Positions 9,572 through 17,804 of a stretch of 64,000 bases of DNA are shown here, one piece after another. This DNA is from Treponema_I sp045599005 (GTDB lineage Bacteria > Spirochaetota > Spirochaetia > Treponematales > Treponemataceae). The translations under genes and the position numbers were made by a program. The notes under the pieces were generated by a model, which saw nothing but the letters and a program-made list of their open reading frames with translations, searched no databases and was not told the DNA's origin. Where the stretch lies: positions 104,905 through 168,904 of the forward strand of contig JAZRVF010000005.1 of assembly GCA_045599005.1 (NCBI GenBank), given 5' to 3'. Position 1 is the first letter of the stretch; each line of letters begins with the position of its first letter.

Positions 9572-11008
9572 ATGAAAGCGAAGTTTTTTCTGTGTGCCGC
9601 ACTTGTTGTTCTTGTCGGCACCTCCGGTTCAATCAATCGGCTCTGTGCTCTTGATTATCATTCTCTTCTGGCTGCATATCAGGCCAACGACATTCAGCTG
9701 CAGCAACTTGAAATCCGTCTTGAGCAGGCGGAACTGTCGGTCAAGAAACTGAATCTTCAGAACGAACCGACTTATACAGTCTCATCTGGCAGGACATCGG
9801 TTTCTGCAGGAACAGACGGATTTTCAATTTCTGTGTCGCCTTCAGCAACCTACAGCTTTATGGACGAAAGAAACACTTCTGTCTCGGTGAGCGCTCCCTT
9901 CAGTTTTTCCGCAAAGGACAACAGTTCAACGTTCAGGGCGAACGATGTGGGTGCCAAGTTTTCGATGGACCTGATTTCTTCTTCTGGAGAGCAGAAATCT
10001 CTTTCACTCCAGAAAGCCGAAAGATCTGTTCTTGAAGCGGAAAGAAACATTGAAGCCAGAAAAATGACTCTGGAAAATTCTTTTCTTTCCCAGCTGAAGA
10101 CAATCTTTACCGACAAAAAAAATGTTTTCGACGCGAATTCTTCCCTGGAAGATTCCCGGATCAGTCTGGAATCTTTGAAAGCAAAAGGTTACTCAGAAAC
10201 TTCAGCATCCTACCGGACACAATCTCTGAGTTATCAGTCCGCAGAACACAAACTGGAAAAAGCTCAGAGGACTCTGCAGGATGATCTCCAGCTTTTCTCG
10301 GCAAAATGCGGGATGACTTTGTCCGAAAACTTTGACCTGGCGATTCCTGATGAAAAACTCCTTTCCTTTTCTGATTTTGACAAGGGATTGTACAAAAGCA
10401 TTGAATCTGCAACCTGGACAAATTATATCAACTCTTTGGAGCGTGGCATCTCATCGGATCTGTCCGTCTCGGTGAACGGAGGCTACTCTTTCTCCGGCTC
10501 AACAGGCGGGAACAGTTCCGGGTCACATACGCCGGACGCTGGGGTTTCGGTTTCCTACAAAGGAATCACAGCATCTGCGGGGCTTTCTCTTCCCATGACT
10601 TTTTCAGACCATGCGGATCCCAAAATAAACCCGACCCTTTCTTTGTCTTTTTCCTATACGCCAAAAACAGAGAAAAACAATGAACTGACCAAGATGCAGA
10701 ATCAGCTTACTGAGGAAAGTGAACTTCTTTCGATTCAGGAAGCCGTTGCTTCTTACCGGGAAGCCCTTGTCTCGTATGATACGCAGAAAGAAACCCTGGA
10801 ATGGGAACTGTCCCGTTATGAAGAAGAAGTAAGCCTTTACGAAAGCCTTGCTGATGATTACGAATCCTGGTTCAATCAGGGGCTTGTAAGTCAGAGTGAC
10901 CGGCGGAAAGCGATCAGCAATTACGAGAATGCAGTTGCCAGTCAGCGGCTGGCAAAGATCAATGTTCTGTCATACAACATTTCAGTACGTTCTCAGTTCG
11001 TAGAATGA
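9572..11008 (+). CDS. TolC-like outer-membrane efflux protein
   Basis: A 478-residue exported protein with a signal peptide (about residues 1-26). It has long heptad-rich helices at about 40-60, 145-235 and 370-478, separated by beta-rich segments whose Ser/Thr/Phe-alternating strands (SISVSPSATYSF, TSVSVSAPFSF, ITASAGLSLPMTF) look like membrane strands. This is the TolC/OEP plan: helical barrel plus beta barrel. Its place ahead of a MacA-like adaptor and MacB-like ATPase and permease supports a role as the outer-membrane exit duct of a tripartite exporter. Sequence similarity to TolC is weak by eye, so the name rests on architecture and context. Confidence 0.78.
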   Translation: MKAKFFLCAALVVLVGTSGSINRLCALDYHSLLAAYQANDIQLQQLEIRLEQAELSVKKLNLQNEPTYTVSSGRTSVSAGTDGFSISVSPSATYSFMDERNTSVSVSAPFSFSAKDNSSTFRANDVGAKFSMDLISSSGEQKSLSLQKAERSVLEAERNIEARKMTLENSFLSQLKTIFTDKKNVFDANSSLEDSRISLESLKAKGYSETSASYRTQSLSYQSAEHKLEKAQRTLQDDLQLFSAKCGMTLSENFDLAIPDEKLLSFSDFDKGLYKSIESATWTNYINSLERGISSDLSVSVNGGYSFSGSTGGNSSGSHTPDAGVSVSYKGITASAGLSLPMTFSDHADPKINPTLSLSFSYTPKTEKNNELTKMQNQLTEESELLSIQEAVASYREALVSYDTQKETLEWELSRYEEEVSLYESLADDYESWFNQGLVSQSDRRKAISNYENAVASQRLAKINVLSYNISVRSQFVE

Positions 11009-11066
11009 AACTTTTCTGAACAGTCAGTTTTTTACCAGACAGTCGGATTTTATACAGGAGTCAAAA

Positions 11067-12221
11067 ATGGCATATGCACATATAACAGGAAAAAGTGAGA
11101 CAAAAAAAACGGTGGCAGGAAGCAGGCCGCGTAAAAGTGTTCAGGATACGGACACTCTTCCCGTCAGAAAACGCCGCAGACTTGCGAAATGGCAGATAGC
11201 GCTGATAATTGTCCTGGGTGTGATTGTACTGGGATTTGTCGCAGTCAGGCTTTTCCTGTCAAAGCAGAAGTCTTCAACCGCTGCTGCCCAGACTTACAGA
11301 GTCCGTCAGGAGACCAATGAGAACATAATCGAGATATCCGGAAACATTCTTGCGGCCCAGTCACAGACTCTGCGTGTTGCCGGAGCCGGAACCGTGACCA
11401 AGGTGAATGCCAAGGAAGGGGATTTTGTAAAAAAAGGCCAGGTGCTTCTTGAACTTGATGCGGTTGAACAGAATTACGAACTGGCAAATCTTGATTATCA
11501 GATTGCACAGACAAAAATCAACGGTTCGAAAAAAGAGCTGGAACTTCAGCAGCAGAAGCGCACCGTATTGCAGAAAAAACTGGAGGACCGCAAAGTAGTC
11601 GCCTCTTTCGACGGTTATCTTGCACAGTTTTCAGTTCTGACAGGTGATTATCTTGAAGCGAAGGATGTGGTAGGAACACTGATTGACCGCTCTTACATGA
11701 AAGCTTCTGTAGAAGTTGTGGAAACCGATGTTTCCAAACTGAAAGTCAATCAGCCCGTACGCTTCACTTTCCCCGCATATTCAAAACCGGTGACCGGTTA
11801 TGTTGTTTCATATCCAACTGTAGGTTCCATAACAAGCCGCGGTGCCACTGTTGTGGAGACAGAACTCCGCATTGACAATCCTCCGGAAGAGATTCTGCCG
11901 CAGTTTTCATTCACCGGTGTGATCCAGATCACTGAGCCGGAAACAGTTCTGGTTGTTGAACGGCAGGCTGTTTCTTCCAAAGGTGGCAAAAGTTATGCGG
12001 AAGTGGTCCAGCGCGATGGAACCACCAAGGAAGTTCAGGTGACCGTAGAAAGCTACGGCACAAAGTATGTGAAGATTCTCTCCGGACTTTCTGCCGGTGA
12101 CGTGGTGCAGAGTACTGATTCAACACAGAGTGGCTGGGCTGCTTCTTCCGGTTCTGGAGGAAACGCAGGTTTCGGTGGCAACAGCGGTTTCGGCGGAATG
12201 ACAGTCCGGATGGGACGTTAA
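11067..12221 (+). CDS. Periplasmic adaptor (membrane fusion) protein, MacA/HlyD type
   Basis: A 384-residue adaptor. A basic N-terminal tail (about 1-40) is followed by one membrane helix (WQIALIIVLGVIVLGFVAVRLFL), a lipoyl/barrel-sandwich half (NILAAQSQTLRVAGAGTVTKVNAKEGDFVKKGQVLLELDA), a short coiled hairpin (about 130-180), the second half (VVASFDGYLAQFSVLTGDYLEAKDVVGTL) and beta-barrel parts. The C-terminus is Gly/Ser rich (GFGGNSGFGG). It should link the MacB-like inner-membrane pump to the TolC-like duct. The start ATG follows AGGAG by 7 bases. It is the second gene of the four-gene export operon. Confidence 0.9.
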   Translation: MAYAHITGKSETKKTVAGSRPRKSVQDTDTLPVRKRRRLAKWQIALIIVLGVIVLGFVAVRLFLSKQKSSTAAAQTYRVRQETNENIIEISGNILAAQSQTLRVAGAGTVTKVNAKEGDFVKKGQVLLELDAVEQNYELANLDYQIAQTKINGSKKELELQQQKRTVLQKKLEDRKVVASFDGYLAQFSVLTGDYLEAKDVVGTLIDRSYMKASVEVVETDVSKLKVNQPVRFTFPAYSKPVTGYVVSYPTVGSITSRGATVVETELRIDNPPEEILPQFSFTGVIQITEPETVLVVERQAVSSKGGKSYAEVVQRDGTTKEVQVTVESYGTKYVKILSGLSAGDVVQSTDSTQSGWAASSGSGGNAGFGGNSGFGGMTVRMGR

Positions 12222-12244
12222 ACTATTCAGACTTTGGAGATAGC

Positions 12245-12949
12245 ATGTCATCAACAGTTATAGAAATGCGCGATGTCTGGAAAGTTTACACAATGGGAGA
12301 CAATCAGGTTCAGGCATTGAGAGGTATTTCTTTCAAAGTTCAGGCAGGCGAGTTCATGTCCATCATGGGTCCTTCCGGTTCAGGAAAATCTACGTGCATG
12401 AACATGATCGGGTGTCTGGACAGACCTACAAGCGGAGACGTGATCATCAACGGAAGAAAAACGGCAGAAATGAATGAGACTGACCTGTCGTATCTCAGAA
12501 ACGAAACTGTAGGATTTGTCTTCCAACAGTACCATCTGCTCGCCTCAATGTCTGTGCTGGAAAACGTGATGCTTCCGCTGCGGTATCAGGGGATTCCACG
12601 CCGTGACAGACGCCGTCTGGCAGAAGAGGCTCTGGCAAAGGTAGGGCTTCAGGAACGCATGGGACACCGGCCTCATGAACTTTCCGGCGGCCAGAAACAG
12701 AGAGTCGCGATTGCCAGAGCAATGGTCACCCGTCCCAAAATCATCCTTGCTGACGAACCGACCGGCGCATTGGACAGCGAGACAGGCCGTTCAGTTCTCA
12801 AACTTTTCGGTGAGATCAACCGAAAACAGGGAACCACAATCGTGATAGTAACCCATGACCCCAGAATCGGGGCGGCGACAAACCGATGTGTGCACATCCT
12901 TGACGGAAACATAAAGAAAGATGTTAACAATCTGAAGGAGTATCAGTAA
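12245..12949 (+). CDS. ABC transporter ATPase, MacB/LolD type
   Basis: A 234-residue nucleotide-binding subunit. It has Walker A GPSGSGKS at residues 42-49, a Q-loop in FVFQQYHLL, the signature LSGGQKQR, Walker B IILADEPTGALD and the switch His in IVIVTHDPRI. The length and the motif VLENVMLPLRYQG are typical of the LolD/MacB/FtsE group that powers mechanotransmission-type exporters. Its stop codon overlaps the permease start (TAATG), indicating translational coupling. It should energise the four-gene exporter; substrates of such systems include peptides, toxins and lipoproteins, and the substrate here is not evident. Confidence 0.95.
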   Translation: MSSTVIEMRDVWKVYTMGDNQVQALRGISFKVQAGEFMSIMGPSGSGKSTCMNMIGCLDRPTSGDVIINGRKTAEMNETDLSYLRNETVGFVFQQYHLLASMSVLENVMLPLRYQGIPRRDRRRLAEEALAKVGLQERMGHRPHELSGGQKQRVAIARAMVTRPKIILADEPTGALDSETGRSVLKLFGEINRKQGTTIVIVTHDPRIGAATNRCVHILDGNIKKDVNNLKEYQ

Positions 12950-14124
12950 TGTTTGAAGATTTTCTCAATGCTCTTCAGAATTTCCGGATGAACAAGACAA
13001 GAACGATTCTTTCTCTTCTCGGTGTTGTCATCGGTGTTGCATCCGTAATCGTCATCACAACCCTGGGAGAAAGCGCAACAAGCAACATCACCGGCAGTTT
13101 TGCCTCTTCCGGACTTGATCTTGTCCAGATTTCCGCAGGATTCATGAACCGCAGATCTTCTTCAGGAATCACGTTCACGGAAAAATTCCGGGAGGACTTG
13201 TGGGACAATATCCCGAACCTTAAGCAGATTCAGTATATAAATTCTGTCAGCGGAACTCTGAATTACGGTGATTCGTCGGCAAATGTATCCGCAACAGCAA
13301 TAGAAAACGGATATTTTGAGATGTACCATTACACATTGTCGAAAGGTTCTGATTTCTCCGTATCGGACAATGTGAACGGAGCCCAGAAAGTCATTGTCGG
13401 TCAGGATATAGCTGACGCCCTTTTTCCCGATGGTGATGCCCTGGGAAAGACAGTCATTCTGATTCAGGGAAATGTCCGCTTCGGTTTTGAAGTGATAGGA
13501 ATCCTGGAAGATGCTGCTGTGGCAAAAAATGCTTATATTCCACGGGGTTTTTACTCAAAGAAAATCGAACCGAATCCGAAAGCAGCTTCCGCAATTCTTC
13601 AGGCTGAGGACAAAGATTATGCCGTAGCTGTTGAATCATCAGTCAAATCCTACTGCCAGAGTCTGACAGGATCTTCAAATGCCGTGTCAGTGATGTCAAT
13701 GCAGAGCCTTCTGGATCAGTTTGATGAGATTCTCGGTACGGTGACAATGCTCCTTTCCGGAATTGCTGCCATTTCGCTGCTTGTAGGCGGTGTAGGAATC
13801 ATGAACATCATGATTGTTACAGTAACCGAGCGGCGTAAGGAAATCGGAATACGTAAAGCATTAGGCGCCACCCCGGGAGCAATCAGAATGCAGTTTCTGG
13901 TAGAATCCGCTTCCATAACGCTTGTGGGCGGTTTCTTCGGTATTCTTGTTGGGCTTGGAATCAGCGCAATTGCTGTGAATGTCCTGGAATGGTCTTATGC
14001 GATCAAATGGGACGCATGCCTTCTTTCTTTTGTTTTCTCAGCGTTTGTCGGTGTTTTTTTCGGGCTCAGTCCGGCTGCCAGAGCTGCGAAACTTGATCCT
14101 GTCGAGGCTCTTGCAAGTGAATGA
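12949..14124 (+). CDS. ABC transporter permease, MacB/FtsX type
   Basis: A 391-residue permease with the MacB layout: a first helix near residues 20-42 (TILSLLGVVIGVASVIVITTLG), a large periplasmic MacB_PCD domain (about 50-265), and three C-terminal helices (TMLLSGIAAISLLVGGVGIMNIMIVTV; ITLVGGFFGILVGLGISAIAVNVL; LLSFVFSAFVGVFFGLSPAARAAKLDPVEAL). The VGGVGIMNIM and ERRKEIGIRKALGA motifs are diagnostic. Unlike MacB proper, the ATPase is a separate gene. It is the last gene of the export operon; the tRNA-Thr promoter begins about 80 bases downstream. Confidence 0.94.
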   Translation: MFEDFLNALQNFRMNKTRTILSLLGVVIGVASVIVITTLGESATSNITGSFASSGLDLVQISAGFMNRRSSSGITFTEKFREDLWDNIPNLKQIQYINSVSGTLNYGDSSANVSATAIENGYFEMYHYTLSKGSDFSVSDNVNGAQKVIVGQDIADALFPDGDALGKTVILIQGNVRFGFEVIGILEDAAVAKNAYIPRGFYSKKIEPNPKAASAILQAEDKDYAVAVESSVKSYCQSLTGSSNAVSVMSMQSLLDQFDEILGTVTMLLSGIAAISLLVGGVGIMNIMIVTVTERRKEIGIRKALGATPGAIRMQFLVESASITLVGGFFGILVGLGISAIAVNVLEWSYAIKWDACLLSFVFSAFVGVFFGLSPAARAAKLDPVEALASE

Positions 14125-14201
14125 AAAATATGGCAATATAATGGAAATTACCGGGAAGCACTTGAAAATTTGTTTTTTCTGTAATAAACTTAGAATCTCT
14201 A

Positions 14202-14230
14202 TTGACAAAATCGAATCTTGCGTATAAAGT
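14202..14230 (+). promoter_or_regulatory. Promoter upstream of tRNA-Thr
   Basis: A consensus -35 TTGACA (14202-14207) is followed by TAAAGT at 14225-14230 (17-base spacer), with an overlapping TATAAA at 14223 (15-base spacer). Initiation would fall near 14236-14238, shortly before the tRNA-Thr gene at 14250. This is a good candidate for the main promoter of the tRNA, rpmG, secE and nusG transcript. Confidence 0.6.
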
Positions 14231-14249
14231 AGTCAAACCTATAGTGCTT

Positions 14250-14322
14250 GCCTTTATAGCTCAGTCGGTAGAGCGCAACCTCGGTAAGGTTGAGGTCAGC
14301 AGTTCGATTCTGCTTGAAGGCT
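14250..14322 (+). tRNA. tRNA-Thr (GGT anticodon)
   Basis: A 73-base cloverleaf without encoded CCA. The acceptor strands GCCTTTA and TGAAGGC pair over seven positions (one G-T). The anticodon stem CAACC/GGTTG encloses the loop TCGGTAA, giving anticodon GGT, which reads ACC/ACT threonine codons. The T arm has GCAG/CTGC-type pairing around TTCGATT. It is the first element of the ribosomal super-operon. Confidence 0.93.
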
Positions 14323-14351
14323 AAACAAAAATTTTTGTAAGGAGAAAAGGT

Positions 14352-14525
14352 ATGGCATCAAAGAAAACAGCTGTAGAAATCATCGCATTACAGTGTTCAG
14401 AATGCAAACGCAAGAATTATACAACCTATAAAAACAGAAAAAATATCCAGGGTAAGCTTGAATTGAACAAGTACTGTCCTTTTGATCGCAAGCATACACT
14501 GCACAAAGAAACAAAAGTAAAATAA
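14352..14525 (+). CDS. rpmG: 50S ribosomal protein L33
   Basis: A 57-residue protein, MASKKTAVEIIALQCSECK at the start, with the zinc-type pattern of Cys pairs (CSEC near residues 15-18); only one further Cys (YCPFDRK) is present, so the second pair is C-less at one position. The YxTxKNRKN and KYCPFDRKHTLHKETK stretches are diagnostic of L33. GGAGAA lies 5-10 bases before the ATG. It sits between tRNA-Thr and tRNA-Trp, the usual spirochaete and Gram-positive type arrangement. Confidence 0.95.
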   Translation: MASKKTAVEIIALQCSECKRKNYTTYKNRKNIQGKLELNKYCPFDRKHTLHKETKVK

Positions 14526-14565
14526 TTAATTCGTATATTAAAGCCGAAAGGTTTTTATATATATT

Positions 14566-14638
14566 AGGTCAATAGCTCCAATGGTAGAGCGTCGGTCTCC
14601 AAAACCGAATGTTGAGGGTTCGAGTCCTTCTTGGCCTG
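14566..14638 (+). tRNA. tRNA-Trp (CCA anticodon)
   Basis: A 73-base cloverleaf. Acceptor strands AGGTCAA and TTGGCCT pair (one T-G), with discriminator G at 14638. The anticodon loop TCTCCAAAA-type gives CCA, decoding UGG. The T arm contains GGTTCGAGTCC. It lies immediately upstream of secE, as in many bacteria. Confidence 0.94.
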
Positions 14639-14666
14639 TATTTTTATTTCCAAAGGGGATTGAATA

Positions 14667-14843
14667 ATGAAATTGTTCCAGTTTTTCAAAGAATGTGGTT
14701 CTGAACTTAAGAAAGTTGTATGGCCCACCAGAGAAGACGTTCTTTCCTCCGTTAAAGTAGTTCTGATTTCTACAATTGTTGTTGCAGTGATTCTTGGTGT
14801 TCTTGACTTCCTGTTCAACACTGGCATGAACCTCGTATTCTAA
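14667..14843 (+). CDS. secE: Preprotein translocase subunit SecE
   Basis: A 58-residue single-span SecE, the clamp of the SecYEG channel in the inner membrane. The conserved cytoplasmic motif ELKKVVWPTREDV (residues about 13-25) precedes one membrane helix (VVLISTIVVAVILGVLDFLF). This is the short one-helix form found in most bacteria, not the three-helix E. coli form. It is followed 13 bases later by nusG. Confidence 0.96.
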   Translation: MKLFQFFKECGSELKKVVWPTREDVLSSVKVVLISTIVVAVILGVLDFLFNTGMNLVF

Positions 14844-14856
14844 AAGGTGCTGGCAG

Positions 14857-15414
14857 ATGGCAAAAGGCTGGTACATCCTTCATACTTATTCCGGGTATGA
14901 ACAGAAAATCGAAAGAACTATCCGCTCTTTGATCGAAAACGGTGATTTGTCTTCAGAAATCGTGCTTGACATCAAAGTCCCGCTTGAAGAAGTCGTTGAA
15001 GTAAAAGACGGAAAAAAACGTACAATCTCTAAAAAACTTCTTCCCAGTTATATCATGGCTGAATTGGATCTGCCTGATTTCGGCTGGAAAGATACTTGTT
15101 CGACAATCCGTAGAATCCAGGGTGTTACTGGGTTTGTAGGAGCAGCAAGTAACGTTAAACCTCGTCCAATTCCAGTTGAAGAAGCAAAAGCCCTTTTGCA
15201 GAAGACAGGTGAAATCAAAGGTGAAAAAACAACCCGCATGAAACAGACCTTCTCAGTTGGAGAGCAGGTTAAGATCATTGACGGTCCTTTTGCAACTTTT
15301 GAGGGATCAATCGAAGAAGTCAACATGGAAAAAAGCAAACTGCGCGTAATCGTCGGTATTTTTGGTCGTGCTACGCCGGTTGAAGTGGATCTTTTACAAG
15401 TCGAAAAGATTTAG
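14857..15414 (+). CDS. nusG: Transcription termination/antitermination factor NusG
   Basis: A 185-residue NusG with the N-terminal NGN domain starting KGWYILHTYSGYEQKIERTI and a C-terminal KOW domain (about 130-185: FSVGEQVKIIDGPFATFEGSIEEVNMEKSKLRVIVGIFGRATPVEVDL). It binds RNA polymerase and couples it to the ribosome or Rho. Length and both domains are standard. It lies between secE and rplK, with 118 bases before rplK that contain a hairpin leader. Confidence 0.97.
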   Translation: MAKGWYILHTYSGYEQKIERTIRSLIENGDLSSEIVLDIKVPLEEVVEVKDGKKRTISKKLLPSYIMAELDLPDFGWKDTCSTIRRIQGVTGFVGAASNVKPRPIPVEEAKALLQKTGEIKGEKTTRMKQTFSVGEQVKIIDGPFATFEGSIEEVNMEKSKLRVIVGIFGRATPVEVDLLQVEKI

Positions 15415-15485
15415 TGTCCGAAAGGATATTATTCTTTGTTTTGGGAGAAGAGCTGCTCCGTTGGAGTCAGGGCTTTTCGCTAGAC

Positions 15486-15513
15486 GGTGTGTCTTCATGG
15501 CTGCCGTCACACC
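15486..15513 (+). promoter_or_regulatory. Hairpin leader upstream of rplK
   Basis: In the 118-base gap between nusG and rplK, GGTGTG (15486-15491) pairs with CACACC (15508-15513), with extra GC pairing around it, about 20 bases before the rplK start codon. In other bacteria the rplKA message is controlled by ribosomal protein L1 binding to a leader structure. This hairpin is in the right place for that, but I cannot verify an L1 site from sequence alone. Confidence 0.4.
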
Positions 15514-15532
15514 AATTTAAGGAGAAATAAAA

Positions 15533-15964
15533 ATGGCTAAGAAGAAGGTAACGGCTGTAATCAAACTGCAGTGCCCTGCAGGAAAGGCAACACCTGCTCC
15601 GCCAGTCGGTCCTGCATTGGGACCTCACGGTGTAAGTGCTCCTCAGTTCGTACAGCAGTTCAATGACCGGACCAAAAGCATGGAACCCGGTCTTATCATC
15701 CCTGCAATTATTACCGTTTTTTCAGACAAAACATTCACATTCGTTCTGAAAACACCGCCCGCCGCAGTTCTTATCAAAAAAGCTGTAGGTATCGACAAAG
15801 GTTCTTCAAATGCACTGCTTAACAAAGTAGGAACTCTTTCTGCTGCAAAGCTGGAAGAAATTGCAAAGACAAAACTGCCCGATACAAACGCACTTGATCT
15901 GGAAGGCGCAAAGAAAATCGTAGCCGGTACTGCTCGCAGTATGGGTGTAGAGGTGGAGCAGTAA
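15533..15964 (+). CDS. rplK: 50S ribosomal protein L11
   Basis: A 143-residue L11, part of the GTPase-associated centre. Signatures include the N-terminal VIKLQCPAGKATPAPPVGPALGPHGV with the conserved prolines and the C-terminal RNA-binding part ending IVAGTARSMGVEVEQ. GGAGAA lies 8 bases upstream of the ATG. The rplA start follows only one base after the stop, so the two are coupled. Confidence 0.97.
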   Translation: MAKKKVTAVIKLQCPAGKATPAPPVGPALGPHGVSAPQFVQQFNDRTKSMEPGLIIPAIITVFSDKTFTFVLKTPPAAVLIKKAVGIDKGSSNALLNKVGTLSAAKLEEIAKTKLPDTNALDLEGAKKIVAGTARSMGVEVEQ

Positions 15965-15965
15965 T

Positions 15966-16646
15966 ATGAAACACGGAAAGAAATATCTTGAGTCTCTCAA
16001 AAAATATGACGCTTCAAAAGCATATGAGTTGACAGCAGCTTGTGAAACTGTAAAAGCTGTAAAATTCGCCAACTTTGATGAAACAGTTGAAGCTCATGTT
16101 CGTCTTAAGTTAGGCAAGAACCAGACAGTTCGCGACACACTTGTTTTCCCCAACCAGTTCAAGGGTGAGAAAAAAGTTCTCGTATTCTGTAAGGAAGACC
16201 GCATTAAGGAAGCATTGGACGCAGGAGCTGCATTTGCAGGTGCTGATGAATATGTGGAAAAAGTAAAGGGCGGTTGGCTTGATTTTGACATTGCTGTTGC
16301 AACACCTGACATGATGAAGGATGTTGGTCGTCTGGGTATGATTCTGGGACGCAAAGGTCTTATGCCTAACCCCAAGACTGGTACTGTAACAAACGACATC
16401 GTTTCTGCAATCAACGAACTGAAAAAAGGACGTGTTGAATACCGTGCAGACAAACAGGGTAATGTTCATATCGCTGTAGGTAAGACATCTATGGAACCTG
16501 CAAAGGTTGCCGAGAACGTACAGACTTTGATTTCTGAAATCGTACGCAAGAAACCTGCTGATGCAAAATCAGGTTATATTCAGGGCGTCTCAGTTAGTTC
16601 AACAATGGGTCCTGGCGTTACAGTAGACTTCAAGGAAGGAGAATAA
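15966..16646 (+). CDS. rplA: 50S ribosomal protein L1
   Basis: A 226-residue L1 of normal length. The GRLGMILGRKGLMPNPKTGTVT segment (about 118-140) is the universal L1 signature, and the C-terminus reads SGYIQGVSVSSTMGPGVTVDF. L1 forms the ribosomal stalk at the E site and in many bacteria represses the rplKA message. The gene starts one base after rplK and ends two bases before rplJ. Confidence 0.97.
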   Translation: MKHGKKYLESLKKYDASKAYELTAACETVKAVKFANFDETVEAHVRLKLGKNQTVRDTLVFPNQFKGEKKVLVFCKEDRIKEALDAGAAFAGADEYVEKVKGGWLDFDIAVATPDMMKDVGRLGMILGRKGLMPNPKTGTVTNDIVSAINELKKGRVEYRADKQGNVHIAVGKTSMEPAKVAENVQTLISEIVRKKPADAKSGYIQGVSVSSTMGPGVTVDFKEGE

Positions 16647-16648
16647 TC

Positions 16649-17185
16649 ATGGCTTTAATGGCAAAAAAACTCCAGCCTGCTAAAGTTGAAGCAATAGCAG
16701 AAGTTAAATCAATTCTTGAAGGATATAACGACTATATCTTTACAAACTACCGCGGTCTTACAGTTGAGCAGATTTCTGCTCTCCGCAAACAGCTTCGTGG
16801 AAAAGACTGTGAATTCAAAGTAATCAAAAACAATTTTGCTAAAGTTGCTTTTGATGAACTGAAAGTAGAAAACGTTGCAGATTTCTTAACAGGACCTACA
16901 GCTGTAGCTCTTGCAAAAGAAGATGCAAACGAAGTAGCAAAGATTCTTTTCGACTTTGCCAAAGATACTCCTGCTCTTGAAATCAAGGGTGGTCTTTTGG
17001 ACAAAGAAGTTTATGATGCTGCAAAAATCGAAGCATTCTCTAAACTCCCTGGAAAGAAACAGCTGATTGCTATGATTATGTCTACAATCAATGCTCCTGT
17101 GCAGAAAGTTGCTGCGACATTGCAGGCTTATGTGGACAAAAAATCAGCAGAAGGTGGCGAAGCACCTGCTCCCGCAGCAGAATAA
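16649..17185 (+). CDS. rplJ: 50S ribosomal protein L10
   Basis: A 178-residue L10, base of the L7/L12 stalk. It has the N-terminal YIFTNYRGLTVEQISALRKQLR motif and the C-terminal helix that carries L7/L12 dimers. The first ATG (16649) is favoured by GGAGAA 6 bases upstream; an internal ATG lies 9 bases later. Only 2 bases separate it from rplA, so there is no room for the classical L10 leader here; any autoregulation must act elsewhere. Confidence 0.96.
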   Translation: MALMAKKLQPAKVEAIAEVKSILEGYNDYIFTNYRGLTVEQISALRKQLRGKDCEFKVIKNNFAKVAFDELKVENVADFLTGPTAVALAKEDANEVAKILFDFAKDTPALEIKGGLLDKEVYDAAKIEAFSKLPGKKQLIAMIMSTINAPVQKVAATLQAYVDKKSAEGGEAPAPAAE

Positions 17186-17265
17186 TCGCGCTTTATATGC
17201 CTCAGGCTTCAAAGCTGTCGTCCTGTCGCATAAACAAATAAATTAATTATTAAGGAGAAGATAAT

Positions 17266-17646
17266 ATGGCAGCTCTCACAACAGATCAGATTCTTGATGC
17301 AATCGCATCTATGACAGTACTCGAAGCTTCCGAGCTCGTAAAAGCAATGGAAGAGAAATTTGGTGTAACAGCCGCTGCTCCCGTTATGGTAGCTGGCGCT
17401 GGTGCAGCTGCAGCACCTGCTGCAGAAGAGCAGACAGAATTCAACGTATCACTGGAAGCAGCTGATCCTGCAAAGAAAATTGCAGTTATCAAAGCTGTTC
17501 GTGAAGTTACAGGTCTTGGACTTAAAGAAGCAAAAGACGTCGTTGAAGGCGCTCCTAAAATGCTCAAAGAAGCTGTATCTAAAGAAGAAGCAGCAAAAAT
17601 CAAAGAAACTGTTGAAGCAGCTGGCGGAACCGTTAAGATTGCTTAA
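17266..17646 (+). CDS. rplL: 50S ribosomal protein L7/L12
   Basis: A 126-residue stalk protein: N-terminal dimerisation helix, Ala-rich hinge (about 35-55: AAAPVMVAGAGAAAAPAAEEQ) and C-terminal factor-binding domain (KKIAVIKAVREVTGLGLKEAKDVVEGAPK). AAGGAG lies 7 bases ahead of the ATG. An 80-base gap separates it from rplJ and a 158-base gap with a strong hairpin follows before rpoB, as expected if L7/L12 must be made in excess. Confidence 0.97.
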   Translation: MAALTTDQILDAIASMTVLEASELVKAMEEKFGVTAAAPVMVAGAGAAAAPAAEEQTEFNVSLEAADPAKKIAVIKAVREVTGLGLKEAKDVVEGAPKMLKEAVSKEEAAKIKETVEAAGGTVKIA

Positions 17647-17725
17647 GTTTGTTTGTTTTGATGTCAGCCGGTTTTTTAATGAGCCGGTGGCACAACAATA
17701 CATTTGATTTTCTCTGTTATTTTTA

Positions 17726-17754
17726 AGCTACCGGAGCTTTATGTTCCGGTAGCT
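17726..17754 (+). promoter_or_regulatory. Strong hairpin between rplL and rpoB
   Basis: AGCTACCGGA (17726-17735) and TCCGGTAGCT (17745-17754) form a perfect 10-bp stem with a 9-base loop. There is no U-tract directly after it, so it is unlikely to be a full terminator. In E. coli the same junction contains an attenuator and an RNase III processing site that lower rpoBC relative to rplL; this hairpin could serve the same purpose here. Confidence 0.6.
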
Positions 17755-17804
17755 ATACTTGTAATGACCGCATTACTGAAACGAATTTTTAAAAGGGGTA
17801 TTTG

